Assembly (NCBI GenBank): GCA_964645765.1
Contig: CAZYBE010000037.1
Location: 1 to 30,503, forward strand
DNA: 30,503 bases
Source: CAZGMN01 sp964645765
Lineage (GTDB): Bacteria > Acidobacteriota > Aminicenantia > Aminicenantales > Aminicenantaceae
Direction of reading: 5' to 3'
The notes below the pieces were generated by a model. The model was not told the DNA's origin and searched no databases. It saw only the letters and a list, made by a program, of their open reading frames with translations. The translations under genes and the position numbers were made by a program. Below are positions 21,710-30,369 of this stretch, piece after piece; position 1 is the stretch's first letter; each line of letters opens with the position of its first letter.

Positions 21710-23221
21710 TTAGATATTTATCGCCAAGGTTGGCGCGATTTTGGACTGACTGTCCATTCCGCCTAATGATACAACGATAGCCACAAGTATCCAGAACAGC
21801 GGATCGATCTGCTGATAATACCCCCCCACGCCCAAGAGCGAGACGTAATAGACAATGATGCTCGCGAAAAGCGCAGACGCTAGCAACTTGGCTTGGCGCA
21901 ACTTTGTTGACCAGGCAACTCTCCAACCGAATCGAATCACAGCAAATTCTAAAAGCAACCAAGCAGCAGCGCCGAAAATACCCAAATCAACAAAATAAAC
22001 CAAGTATTGGTTTTCTAATGCGCCTATTTGTGACCGCAATTCGCTAAACGGTGAATTTGGATCCCATAATGTCTTGGAAATAGACAGCCCATATCCAAAC
22101 ACAGGACGCGCCTGAACAACCTCAATTGCGCTAGCAGCCAACGCAAGCCTCCCGACAGCCGATTGATTCAATCCTTCTCCAGAAGAGGCGACGTTTAGAC
22201 TTTCGATCAACACCTGCGCGACACTCATTTGACCGCTTCCAGAAGTGACCGGAATGGGAACTAGACTCAGAGCAAGAACAATAATCGCAGCAATTCCCTT
22301 TTTCTTCAACGACAGGTTGTTGGACACAAACACGCCGACTATGGCGGAAATCCATGCCAGACGGGACACCGTAGCCAAGAGACAAACTGACATGGCCGCC
22401 AACAGAAACAGCAATATCCACCGGACGCGACCTCGTGCCGTTTGAACGGACCACAGAACTAGCGGAATCACCATTGCCAATGTCACGCCAAAGGCAATGG
22501 GATGTTCAAATGGGCCTAGGGCTCTACTCAAACTAGTGCCGGGAACAAATTGTCCAGCAGACCAATCCCAAAGGGCACATTTCGAAACAAAGATAATGTC
22601 CCGGTACAAATTTTGCCCGGAGAATATCTCAATTACCCCGATCAAGGTCACAATTCCGACTATGGCAAGCAATCCACCAATAACGCGTTGAATCTTGGGA
22701 AGCGTACGCAAATTGTCAAGGACGAGATAGAATAACAACCAGTATTCGAGCAACTGCCCAATAAACCGAGGCACACTGACATACAAACCAAGCGAAAAAG
22801 GCAACGTGACCAGGGTCGCACCAATCACAAGGGCTACCCACTTGTCGAGCGGTGTTCTGCGAGCGCCGAGTCTTCCGCGTATAAGCCTGGTTATTCGAGG
22901 AAGTGCCAGTGCGATGAGCAACACGCGCGATGGAGACAAGGTGGAAAATAACAAGCCCGGGATTGGAAGTTCAAAAACTTTAGGAACTAGCATCACCAAA
23001 CCAATATATAGAATCAAGCCGCTTGAGAAATCGATCCACGATATGAAAAATACAGCAGCGGCTAGTGCCAGGATTATCAACCACCAAGCATTTTCCTGCA
23101 AAAGAGTCACCAAAGTGCCTATCGCTGCGACTATGACAAGACAGGCTAAAAGAGGAAATATTGATTTGCTTCCACGTTGTCCAATGGATACAGGCAAAAG
23201 GAAATTCATCGTCTTACTCAA
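21710..23221 (-). CDS. O-antigen polymerase/ligase family protein (Wzy type), copy 2
   Basis: This 503-residue membrane protein has about twelve hydrophobic segments. The order of parts fits the Wzy/WaaL family: a central SRLAWIS motif at the end of a membrane segment, a long loop with ARPVFGYGLSISKTLWDP and then ENQYLVYFVDLGIFGAAAW, where the family has its His/Arg-bearing periplasmic loop followed by a membrane segment. Polymerase and ligase cannot be separated by sequence. It overlaps the end of the upstream GT2 gene by eight bases. It is longer than, and only distantly similar to, the copy at 7131-8411, which supports two once separate pathways. Confidence 0.85.
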   Translation of the reverse strand: MSKTMNFLLPVSIGQRGSKSIFPLLACLVIVAAIGTLVTLLQENAWWLIILALAAAVFFISWIDFSSGLILYIGLVMLVPKVFELPIPGLLFSTLSPSRVLLIALALPRITRLIRGRLGARRTPLDKWVALVIGATLVTLPFSLGLYVSVPRFIGQLLEYWLLFYLVLDNLRTLPKIQRVIGGLLAIVGIVTLIGVIEIFSGQNLYRDIIFVSKCALWDWSAGQFVPGTSLSRALGPFEHPIAFGVTLAMVIPLVLWSVQTARGRVRWILLFLLAAMSVCLLATVSRLAWISAIVGVFVSNNLSLKKKGIAAIIVLALSLVPIPVTSGSGQMSVAQVLIESLNVASSGEGLNQSAVGRLALAASAIEVVQARPVFGYGLSISKTLWDPNSPFSELRSQIGALENQYLVYFVDLGIFGAAAWLLLEFAVIRFGWRVAWSTKLRQAKLLASALFASIIVYYVSLLGVGGYYQQIDPLFWILVAIVVSLGGMDSQSKIAPTLAINI

Positions 23222-24176
23222 CTGAATTAATATAACTTGGGCCAGCCGCCAAGAGCCACTTGAGAGGCGATATCCATTGTGAACGTTTCTGCAAGGCTTG
23301 CTGATGACGTGAGCGAGAAACCCAGCCTATCACTGAGGATGCAATGACACGCAAGGTGAGTCCAATGGTCATTGAAATCCACGCTAACAACGCTTGCGTA
23401 TATCCAAAGTGTTTTAGATAGTACTGCAGGCGGCTGCGCACATAGAGCACCTTGATACGCCCTATGTTGCCGTCAGCCGAACCACTGCCAAAGTGGACTA
23501 TGACAGATTGTGGAATGTGCCAAATTTCCCAACCGGCTTGTCGTACTCGCCAGCACCAATCTGTCTCCTCAAGAAACATAAAAAAACTTTCATCTAAATA
23601 ACCAACTTGATCAATGACTTGGCGGCGTACTAGAATAGATGCGCCTACGAGCGAGTCAACCGGGAATGGCAAATCTTTCCAAACCTGCGGATACAAAGGT
23701 CCTGCCAAAAAAGAATAATGCCGAAAAATCTGGGAAACAAACAGATCTTGAAGAAAATCTGTAGCTAAACTCGGAAAGCGACAACAAGAGAGTGGCTCAA
23801 TACTGCCATTCGCGTTTAGATAGCGCGGGCCTACCATACCGGCCCGGGGATGCTTTGCCATGAAACCCAGCAATGTCTCACATGTCCCTGGTTGGACAAG
23901 TGTATCCGGATTTAACAACCAAACAAAACGTCCATTAGTTAGTTTCATTCCCATATTGGTGTTTTGAGCAAATCCTTGAGGGTTTTGATTGTCTACAAAA
24001 CGAACATGAGAGAAACGCTCTGCAACCATCTGCGAACTGCCGTCAGATGGGGTGTTATTCACCACTAAGACTTCATAATCAACTAACGGCATGGTGTTAA
24101 GGAGAGAACTTAGACAATTCTCAAGAAATGCCTTGGTATTATGATTTACAATGACAACAGATAGGACCATACCCAT
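23214..24176 (-). CDS. GT2 glycosyltransferase, rhamnosyltransferase-like
   Basis: This 320-residue GT-A enzyme has the start VVIVNHNTKAFLENCLSSL (residues 7-25), VNNTPSDGS (39-47), LNPDT in the DXD position (88-92), a VGASILVRR segment and EETDWCWRVRQAGW, the catalytic-base region of the WcaA/RfbF-like rhamnosyltransferases. A C-terminal hydrophobic stretch may attach it to the membrane. No extra domain is present. It overlaps the Wzy-like gene by eight bases. The donor sugar is likely a dTDP- or NDP-hexose, but this is not visible from sequence. Confidence 0.9.
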   Translation of the reverse strand: MGMVLSVVIVNHNTKAFLENCLSSLLNTMPLVDYEVLVVNNTPSDGSSQMVAERFSHVRFVDNQNPQGFAQNTNMGMKLTNGRFVWLLNPDTLVQPGTCETLLGFMAKHPRAGMVGPRYLNANGSIEPLSCCRFPSLATDFLQDLFVSQIFRHYSFLAGPLYPQVWKDLPFPVDSLVGASILVRRQVIDQVGYLDESFFMFLEETDWCWRVRQAGWEIWHIPQSVIVHFGSGSADGNIGRIKVLYVRSRLQYYLKHFGYTQALLAWISMTIGLTLRVIASSVIGWVSRSRHQQALQKRSQWISPLKWLLAAGPSYINSVE

Positions 24177-24259
24177 TTCCCACGCCCGGCAATTTTGCGC
24201 CTCATTGCCTCAGTAGGTTGAGAAGATCGGCCAACTTGTTCCAGCGATTCAACCAAGGA

Positions 24260-25138
24260 TCACTTGGCAATACTGAAACTAGGATCTATAGACAGCGATT
24301 TCTGAAAAGCAGCAATTGCCCCTTCGATTTGCTCATTGAGCAATGCAGGCCGCCCCTCTTCAAAAACGCGGCGAGCCGAGTTAGATTGATCAAGTGCCAA
24401 AATCTCCTTCGCCATCCTAGTGAAATCTTCCGGGCGCCACTCCGCCCAGTAAATTCCGGTCAAGGCGTAGTAGGCATCTATATACTTTGTATCTGCTTCC
24501 AAAGTGTATCTGAAGTAATTCTCAGCACACAGAAAATCTCCTCGCTGCTCGCACTCTGCACCCGTGAGATAAAAACGCCTGGAAACTGAATGAATTAATC
24601 CCGCTTGTTTCCATGCCGAGATAGCAAGGTGCATCTGATTGCTATTCTCGTACAATTGCGCCAATCTGAGCCAAATTAGTACGTCGTTAGAATCCACCGC
24701 TGCGGCTTGCCGAAATGCATTTATTGCGTTCTCCGAATCTTTGTCAAGTCTCGCCAGCTCGCCCCGTGCTTTATACACGTGAGCGTTTGGGCCAATGCGA
24801 CTCCCCTGCGCTTTCTCTAGCCAGAACTGTCCTTTTGTCAGAATCGCATAAGATGGAAGGGAATCTTTCTTCTCTTGTGCCACATAAGCGTAGCACGTGT
24901 AATACTCACACTTCCCAAATTGAGGAAAATCGAACTCGCAAGCGAAGTAAGTTCTGATGCCAAAAGCACGGCCCAAAATAACCCAATTAGCAAGTTCCTT
25001 AGAAATGCGAGTCTGAATAGCTTGACTATTCGCGAGAAAATGCTCCGAGTATATAATACCGCAACACGAGAATTCCCTCCCTACTTCTCGGGGGTACTGG
25101 CAATGGCATACAATTGGTTCCGCAGGCTTGGTACCCAA
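24260..25138 (-). CDS. TPR-repeat protein of the polysaccharide cluster, ends possibly damaged
   Basis: Residues about 118-290 hold at least four tetratricopeptide repeats, for example NAHVYKARGELARLDKDSEN, then DVLIWLRLAQLYENSNQMHL and DAYYALTGIYWA. Such proteins act as scaffolds in envelope biogenesis; no enzyme role is seen. The first 20 or so residues overlap the decayed methyltransferase in another frame, so the true start is probably later or lost. After the TGA at 24260, a shifted frame reads DPWLNRWNKLADLLNLLRQ and then stops, which looks like the old C-terminus separated by a frameshift. Functional state is uncertain. Confidence 0.65.
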   Translation of the reverse strand: MGTKPAEPIVCHCQYPREVGREFSCCGIIYSEHFLANSQAIQTRISKELANWVILGRAFGIRTYFACEFDFPQFGKCEYYTCYAYVAQEKKDSLPSYAILTKGQFWLEKAQGSRIGPNAHVYKARGELARLDKDSENAINAFRQAAAVDSNDVLIWLRLAQLYENSNQMHLAISAWKQAGLIHSVSRRFYLTGAECEQRGDFLCAENYFRYTLEADTKYIDAYYALTGIYWAEWRPEDFTRMAKEILALDQSNSARRVFEEGRPALLNEQIEGAIAAFQKSLSIDPSFSIAK

Positions 25139-25775
25139 GCCATTGCCGTGGAATATAGAGATCTAATAACATGACCTTTATTGGCAGCGCCAATTCTGTA
25201 GTTCATCATCACATATTCTACTCGCTGCTTTGCGAAACCGCTCTTTTGTAACAAATAGATTAACTCCGCGCGCGTATATTCTCGCGAATGAATTGAATAC
25301 GAGGGACGCGTAAGGAACTCGTCCAAATCAAGATAAACACTACCTCGCCCCAAGATCACACGCAGGCGATTGCCCAAGCGAAAACTGTTTTGCGTGGTCA
25401 AAAATAGCAGCTACCGGTTTCAATTCCGTCTTTATATCTATTAAAACGGGTAGGCGAGAGAAATTGAGGTGTTCTAGAACTTCGGTGATGGTAACAGCAT
25501 CGAAAAACGCGTCAGAATAGGGAATCTAATCCGACGGGAGAGCACACACGTAACTCGATGTCCTATTTAAACGCCCGCTGACGGATTTTGTCGTCTTTTA
25601 CGAAATTTTCGATATTAATACGATGGCCGGAGAACCCAAGTGCGGAAATAGCCATGAGCATATAAAGAAAATAAGCTCCTACATCTGGAATCCTTCTTCC
25701 CTTGCTGACCAATTGGCCGAGATCTTGCAAGATCCGATCATAATTCTCGTAGGACATATGGCACCCATATGGCAT
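25081..25775 (-). pseudogene. Decayed SAM-dependent methyltransferase (three fragments)
   Basis: Pieces of one class I methyltransferase lie in order in different frames. First piece (25775-25563): RIPDVGAYFLYMLMAISALG, a worn SAM-binding motif I, ended by TAG, with DIELRVCSP continuing in frame. Second (about 25525-25405): IPYSDAFFDAVTITEVLEHL, the motif II/III region, with a TAG just before it. Third (25401-25081): TTQNSFRLGNRLRVILGRGS and REYTRAELIYLLQKSGF, the usual C-terminal half. Two stops and at least two frameshifts rule out a working product. Total length, about 230 codons, fits one O-antigen-cluster methyltransferase. Confidence 0.75.
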
Positions 25776-26055
25776 ACCCCGAGACCATGGCGATGATCAA
25801 GAAATAGCGAGGAGTGACGGTGTCTCCCGAGAATTCCAACTAGCGCCCATTCCCACCCCAGATCAATTCCAGAAGTAGTATCGTCACACCCCATTTCGGG
25901 TATTTTAGGAAAACGAAAAAGCCAGTCAAGGCTAGTATGAACGCAATCACCACCATCCACCCTCTTGGCAAAACAACGGTAGTCACTACTAAAATTATGA
26001 CGAAACATGTGAATAAAAAGCATATCCAAGACACAGCCTTTTTTTGCTGACTCAA
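25738..26055 (-). pseudogene. Truncated membrane protein, probably the start of a Wzy-like gene
   Basis: From ATG 26055, 71 codons encode two or three hydrophobic segments ending LLLELIWGGNGR, then TAG at 25840-25842. The same frame goes on past the stop with LEFSGDTVTPRYFLIIAMVS and GYAIWVPYVLREL to a TGA at 25738. The GGNGR.LEF join followed by a membrane segment looks like the N-terminal part of O-antigen polymerase/ligase proteins of related clusters (from memory). The remainder, some 300 residues, is absent. It overlaps the start of the decayed methyltransferase, so a deletion probably joined the two. Confidence 0.5.
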
Positions 26056-26284
26056 TTGGAAGGCTTTCGCCTTTTAACATTCTATTGAATCCGACAATTG
26101 AACAAAGAATTCTTTTGCCCAGATTGCTATCGAGGGCAGATTAGCTCTTATAGGGAAGATAGGCAGCGACCACTTCCTTCATAATTGTTCTAGCTTAATG
26201 CACTGACAACAACGCCCGCCCATTTTTTAGGCTTTCTCCGCTATTTTTTTTAAAAGTTTTTCCTAATCTGTATGACCGAATCCA

Positions 26285-27346
26285 TCATTTCGTCGCAATC
26301 AACACAAGCTCTTCACCTACGGTTTTGCGCCGAAGTGCAGCTATTTGTTCCCTGAGATGGAACATCAATCCCCGCAAGTGCTCAGCCCAGCTCATATTCT
26401 CCGAGCAGCCGCCTGGTAGCTTGCCATATTTTTGGATTGATTTGCTGGCGCGCCATATTAGTGCGCTCGTGCGTGTTGTAGTGCGTAGCCCGACGATGGA
26501 AAGCCCTGCCCTTTCAGAACAGGCCTTCAACGATCTGTGTGAGAACAAGAAAAAATGCCTTGGTAGTTCAAGGTTACGGCATGATTCTTGAAAGACCATA
26601 TGTGCTAAGCTGTCAAGGTTAGGGGTCACCACTACAAGTCGTCCTTGCCTTTTAAGCACCCGTCGGCACTCCTTCAACAAATCAATAGGGTCAGACGCAT
26701 GCTCGATCACATGGCTCATTGTAATAGCGTCAAACCGATCATCTGGAAAGCCTGCTTCATGTAGTGTTCCTTCATAAATTTCAAGTCTAAATTCCTTCCG
26801 ACCTACATTAACGGCTTGCCCATCAGGCTCCACACCAACAACGTCCCATCCAAGCCCCCGCATCTTGGCCAGCAATTGGCCGTTGCCGCAACCCACGTCA
26901 AGGAGCTTCCCTCTTTTTTGTCCATTGAGGGTCATCACTCCTAGCTCTACGTTCTCTCTGACCGGCCCTACGAATGAAAGTATCTTCATTAAGCCTCTTT
27001 GCAATCGGTTGTTGCCCGAGCTGTTATACCCGAGTAAGCTAGCCTGGGCAGCGTTTCGAATCGCTTTACGAAGGCCAGCAAACTTAGGAACTGGACGAAC
27101 TATATTATGAGTGGGGTATGTGTCATAAAGCTTTTTAATGTCTGCAAGGATAGGACGGGGATTAAGCCACGCTAATCTGCAATCTGAGCAGTGTAGAAAT
27201 TCCCAAGTGCCAGGCGCATTAAAAATGCTATCCCGAAGGTTGGCGTAGAGCATCGTCCCTTCGCTATTGCAGAGCAAACAGGAGCGTACTTCTTGTACGC
27301 GTATCCCTTCGTTGAACTTTATAGCGTGCTCTCGGATTTCTTCCAT
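26285..27346 (-). CDS. SAM-dependent methyltransferase with N-terminal zinc-ribbon-like motif
   Basis: From ATG 27346 the 353-residue product has four Cys in two pairs (23/26 and 53/56), with HCSDCRLAWLNPRP following, the metal-binding lead often seen in sugar methyltransferases. The SAM site is KLLDVGCGNGQLL (147-159), with a later MSHVIEHASDP and LKRQGRLVVVTPN. It probably methylates a sugar or a glycan end on the cytoplasmic side. The frame is open to 27490, but that part lies inside the flippase gene in another frame and looks non-conserved; AGGA stands ten bases before 27346. The overlap with the flippase stop is 28 bases, so the genes are coupled. Confidence 0.87.
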   Translation of the reverse strand: MEEIREHAIKFNEGIRVQEVRSCLLCNSEGTMLYANLRDSIFNAPGTWEFLHCSDCRLAWLNPRPILADIKKLYDTYPTHNIVRPVPKFAGLRKAIRNAAQASLLGYNSSGNNRLQRGLMKILSFVGPVRENVELGVMTLNGQKRGKLLDVGCGNGQLLAKMRGLGWDVVGVEPDGQAVNVGRKEFRLEIYEGTLHEAGFPDDRFDAITMSHVIEHASDPIDLLKECRRVLKRQGRLVVVTPNLDSLAHMVFQESCRNLELPRHFFLFSHRSLKACSERAGLSIVGLRTTTRTSALIWRASKSIQKYGKLPGGCSENMSWAEHLRGLMFHLREQIAALRRKTVGEELVLIATK

Positions 27347-28866
27347 AACTTCACCATCCTGAAAGCTGTTCCTCGATCTAAATCGTCTAAGACGTTTCTC
27401 CAGACTACCCAGCCAAACAGAGCGAAGAGGGCAACAAAAAGGAATGATTGGATAAATAATGGAAGATGCCCGGCTAGGCTTTTCAGGCAATAAGCTATCC
27501 CTGTTAGGAGCAAAAAGACAAGGCTGGCGAGCGTTAGGCCATTAATCGCCAATAAACGTGGCGAGAGCTTACAAACCTTGAATGCAAACAAGAATAGCAA
27601 AAGAGCATCCAATACCACACGCAGAGTCCAAGCCGTTGCCGCACCAATAATACCCCTTTGACTGACCAAGAGCCAAGCAATTCCGATGTAAATAGGAAGC
27701 TCAAGAAGGTGAAACTTGGCAGGAATATCAGGCCGTCCCACACCTTGAAGAAGCGCAAAGGGTATCTGGGCAAGAGAGTTGACTAACACGCCTAAAGCAA
27801 GGATTTGGAATACTCTTGTGCTTTCTTTGGCAAACTCAGGCCCCAGCCACATTTGTAGGATATCCTTGGCAAATAACCCTATTACAAGAATACACGGTCC
27901 TAATACCAAGAGAATATATTTTATAGAACGGGCGAAAAAGGAGCCAAGTTTTTCACTATTTCCAGCTCCTTCCAGGGAGCTGAAAGCTGGGAATAGGGTC
28001 ATTGTTAAGCTTGAAGCGATGAGACTTAGACGAGTAACAGTTTCATATGGCGCTGAGTAAAAAGCCACAGCCGCCATTGAGAGCAGCGACCCAATCAGGA
28101 AACGATCTAAGTACACAAGGATGGGACCAACTATGCTAGTTACAGTGGCCCATCCTCCAAAAGCAAGGAGACGAGGGAAAACACCAAAGGATCCTGAATA
28201 TACCTTTAACTGAGGAGCGACGCGAAAGTTCATCACAATAAGGGTGGCTAAGGCTCCAATTCTGGCTGCTAAAATCAGTGCCACTATGCCGGGTAGATAA
28301 AAGTCCAACAGGAGCCCAACTAGAGCGAGAATATAAGTCAAGATACTTGAGGGAATCATCACGGCGTTAACCAAGTCAAAGCGCTGGGCTGCTTCGAACA
28401 CGCCTCGGAACGAGGAGGAAGCCAAGACTACAGGAATAGCAATCGCGAGCAAGTAGAACGTAGCTTTGGCCTCTGCTGATAGCTCCGTAGGGATATTTAA
28501 TATGTGGTCCACAAGCACAGGCGCGATGCCGACCAAAATAAGAGAGCCTAAAACACCTAAAACTACTTGAACCGTGACAGCTGTCCAGAAAATCCGCCGC
28601 AATTGCCCTTGTTCACCCTTGCCTAAAGCTTCAGCAACATACTTGGTGGTGGCTCGTCCTAATCCCAGGTCAAAGATAGAGAAATATCCTAATATTATCC
28701 AAGCTAGAGATAAAAGTCCGAAGCGGGCAGTTCCCAAGCCTCGGATGATAAATGGGATTGTGACAATGCCCACAGCCAACGGCAGAGCCTGACCGAATAG
28801 ATTCAACAGGGTATTGCGTGCAAGAATATCTCCACTAATCTCGATTTTGTTATCTATTTTTAGCAT
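27319..28866 (-). CDS. wzx: Wzx-like polysaccharide flippase (MOP superfamily)
   Basis: This 515-residue membrane protein with about 12-14 hydrophobic segments is of the RfbX/Wzx type. It begins ARNTLLNLFGQALPLAVGIV, with RGLGTARFGLLSLAW and FDLGLGRATTKYVAEALGKG after it, all common features of flippases that move undecaprenyl-linked repeat units across the inner membrane. Length and spread of membrane segments are normal. A weak AAGAG precedes the ATG. With the Wzy-like gene at 21710 and the Wzz-like gene at 29002 it gives a complete Wzx/Wzy assembly set on this side of the IS. It is separated from wzz by 135 bases, so it may have its own promoter. Confidence 0.9.
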   Translation of the reverse strand: MLKIDNKIEISGDILARNTLLNLFGQALPLAVGIVTIPFIIRGLGTARFGLLSLAWIILGYFSIFDLGLGRATTKYVAEALGKGEQGQLRRIFWTAVTVQVVLGVLGSLILVGIAPVLVDHILNIPTELSAEAKATFYLLAIAIPVVLASSSFRGVFEAAQRFDLVNAVMIPSSILTYILALVGLLLDFYLPGIVALILAARIGALATLIVMNFRVAPQLKVYSGSFGVFPRLLAFGGWATVTSIVGPILVYLDRFLIGSLLSMAAVAFYSAPYETVTRLSLIASSLTMTLFPAFSSLEGAGNSEKLGSFFARSIKYILLVLGPCILVIGLFAKDILQMWLGPEFAKESTRVFQILALGVLVNSLAQIPFALLQGVGRPDIPAKFHLLELPIYIGIAWLLVSQRGIIGAATAWTLRVVLDALLLFLFAFKVCKLSPRLLAINGLTLASLVFLLLTGIAYCLKSLAGHLPLFIQSFLFVALFALFGWVVWRNVLDDLDRGTAFRMVKLWKKSESTL

Positions 28867-29001
28867 CTCTTTGGCACAGATAATGACGATGGAGACCTAG
28901 AGTCATCATCTCTCCCAGGAAAACCTGCAGGCATTCATCAAGACTTCACCACTCGGACTCGCTGTCTTTATGATTTCGGAGTAAAGCTGAGATTTTTTTA
29001 T

Positions 29002-30339
29002 TTATTTATTCGCAAGCTTTTGTTTTTTGATGTATTCAAGGAAAAATGCCAGCAACGTGAATGCGAATACCCCCAAAATGCCTCCGATCAGAACGATAAT
29101 TTTTCTTGGCGGAACAGGATTTAGCGACGATGTCGGCTCCTTGACTAGCAGAGCGTGATCTATTCTTGCCTTTCTATCTCCTAACAGCGAAATTTCAGTA
29201 TGCAATTTGTTAATAGCATTTTTGATTTTCTCGATTTCGTTCTTCACGGTTTCTATCTCATTCCCAATTTTTTGAATCTCGGTTTTTATCACAGCAATTG
29301 AAGTCAACACGTTGTCAATTTCTGTTTTTATGGAGTCCGTCATGGTGCTGATCTGCTTAATCTGGTTGTCGATTTGTCGGAGTTGCTGTTGTTTATCTCG
29401 AATGGAGAGCCTAAGATTTTCCTGAGTAATTTTTTCGGTGCTCAATTTTTCGTCCAAAGTGTTATAGTAACGAAGATTCTGCTGTATTTCATTTGAGTAA
29501 AGGAGAAGGCTAACAGCATCGCCTCCCTGTTTTTTTTCAGCGATGGCCTTTGTAAGCTGTTCTTCTATGTTATCAACCCTTTGCTTGACAGATTTCATTT
29601 CTTCTATGATACTTTCGACTCTTTCTTCTGAAATTTTGAGTTTGTTCTGGTCGGTCTCAATTTCCTTTTCGATTCTTTCTTTTTCGATCTCTCTGGACTG
29701 GACTTCGAGATCTTTTAATTTAATCTCATTATTTCTTTTCTTTATTTCATTTTCTCTCGTTTTGATTTCATTCTCTTTATCCATAATCTGAAGTTTTTTC
29801 AGGGCTATCTGATTCTCCAAGTTTTTGATGACGATTTCGTTCTCTTTTATTGATATTTCCCTTAGAACTATCTCGGTATCAATGGCTCTCATCTCGACTT
29901 GGATTCTTTTGTCCATATCTGTTTTTAGATGGATGAAAAGCGAAGAGACGATTTTCTTGGCTTTGTCGATATTTCTATCTCGCACAGTGATTCTAACAAG
30001 GTTCGTATCGCGCAGGTTTACTGCCTTTAGCTTGGGGAATTTTCTTATATCAAGGTTTAATTCAGCGGCAATCAGGTTATTGTAAGATTTTTGATTGATC
30101 TGGCCGGCGATCTGTCTCGGGTCAGTGACGACGACCTCGGTGAATTCTCCCTGTTCAGTCTGGACAAAGAATTTGCTGGGGAGCATGATAGCGTCAACTT
30201 CCCACTTGGGAGGAATTAAAAAGCTTATGACTCCTACGGCAAAGGCTATAAGGAAAGTAGGAATGATTATCAGCCATTTCCTTTTCCAGATGACATTCAA
30301 GTAATCCATCAATTCGATTTCATTTTCATATGTTTCCAT
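29002..30339 (-). CDS. wzz: Wzz-like chain-length determinant with a long coiled coil
   Basis: This 445-residue polysaccharide co-polymerase has an N-terminal membrane segment (about residues 24-43), the Wzz domain after it, a Pro-rich SSLNPVPPRK lead and a C-terminal membrane segment (about 417-437). It lacks the cytoplasmic tyrosine kinase of fused forms. Residues about 150-395 form one long coiled coil rich in Glu, Lys, Asn and Ile, with regular ENEI steps (KENEIKTRENEIKKRNNEIK around 190-210). The periplasmic stalk is thus far longer than in enterobacterial Wzz (about 330 residues in total). Such proteins set polymer length with Wzy. A clear GAGG lies five bases before the ATG. It is downstream of the C1 peptidase gene by 30 bases. 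Confidence 0.92.
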   Translation of the reverse strand: METYENEIELMDYLNVIWKRKWLIIIPTFLIAFAVGVISFLIPPKWEVDAIMLPSKFFVQTEQGEFTEVVVTDPRQIAGQINQKSYNNLIAAELNLDIRKFPKLKAVNLRDTNLVRITVRDRNIDKAKKIVSSLFIHLKTDMDKRIQVEMRAIDTEIVLREISIKENEIVIKNLENQIALKKLQIMDKENEIKTRENEIKKRNNEIKLKDLEVQSREIEKERIEKEIETDQNKLKISEERVESIIEEMKSVKQRVDNIEEQLTKAIAEKKQGGDAVSLLLYSNEIQQNLRYYNTLDEKLSTEKITQENLRLSIRDKQQQLRQIDNQIKQISTMTDSIKTEIDNVLTSIAVIKTEIQKIGNEIETVKNEIEKIKNAINKLHTEISLLGDRKARIDHALLVKEPTSSLNPVPPRKIIVLIGGILGVFAFTLLAFFLEYIKKQKLANK

Positions 30340-30369
30340 GGAATCCTCTTTTCTTCTTTTAGGTCTATT

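Noticed and set aside
25081..26055. TAG read as an amino acid (recoded amber) to save the broken frames
   Set aside because: TAG ends the intact YdcF-like gene (5673) and the WcaJ-like gene (15678) at natural C-termini, and the methyltransferase also has frameshifts, so decay is simpler.
25679..26080. Minus-strand frame of 133 codons over the decayed region
   Set aside because: Composition looks random (many His, Cys, Arg); the other frame gives hydrophobic segments that make sense as a Wzy remnant.
27347..27490. Extended N-terminus of the methyltransferase from 27490
   Set aside because: These 48 codons lie within the flippase gene in another frame and precede the usual Cys-pair start; ATG 27346 has a better binding site.
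28880..29001. Weak hairpins between wzx and wzz (CTTTA...TAAAG and ATGAC...GTCAT)
   Set aside because: Short stems and no T-run on the minus strand; not convincing as terminators.
20474..30369. JUMPstart/ops element for RfaH-type control of the polysaccharide genes
   Set aside because: I looked for the GGCGGTAG core before the first genes of the block and did not find it.
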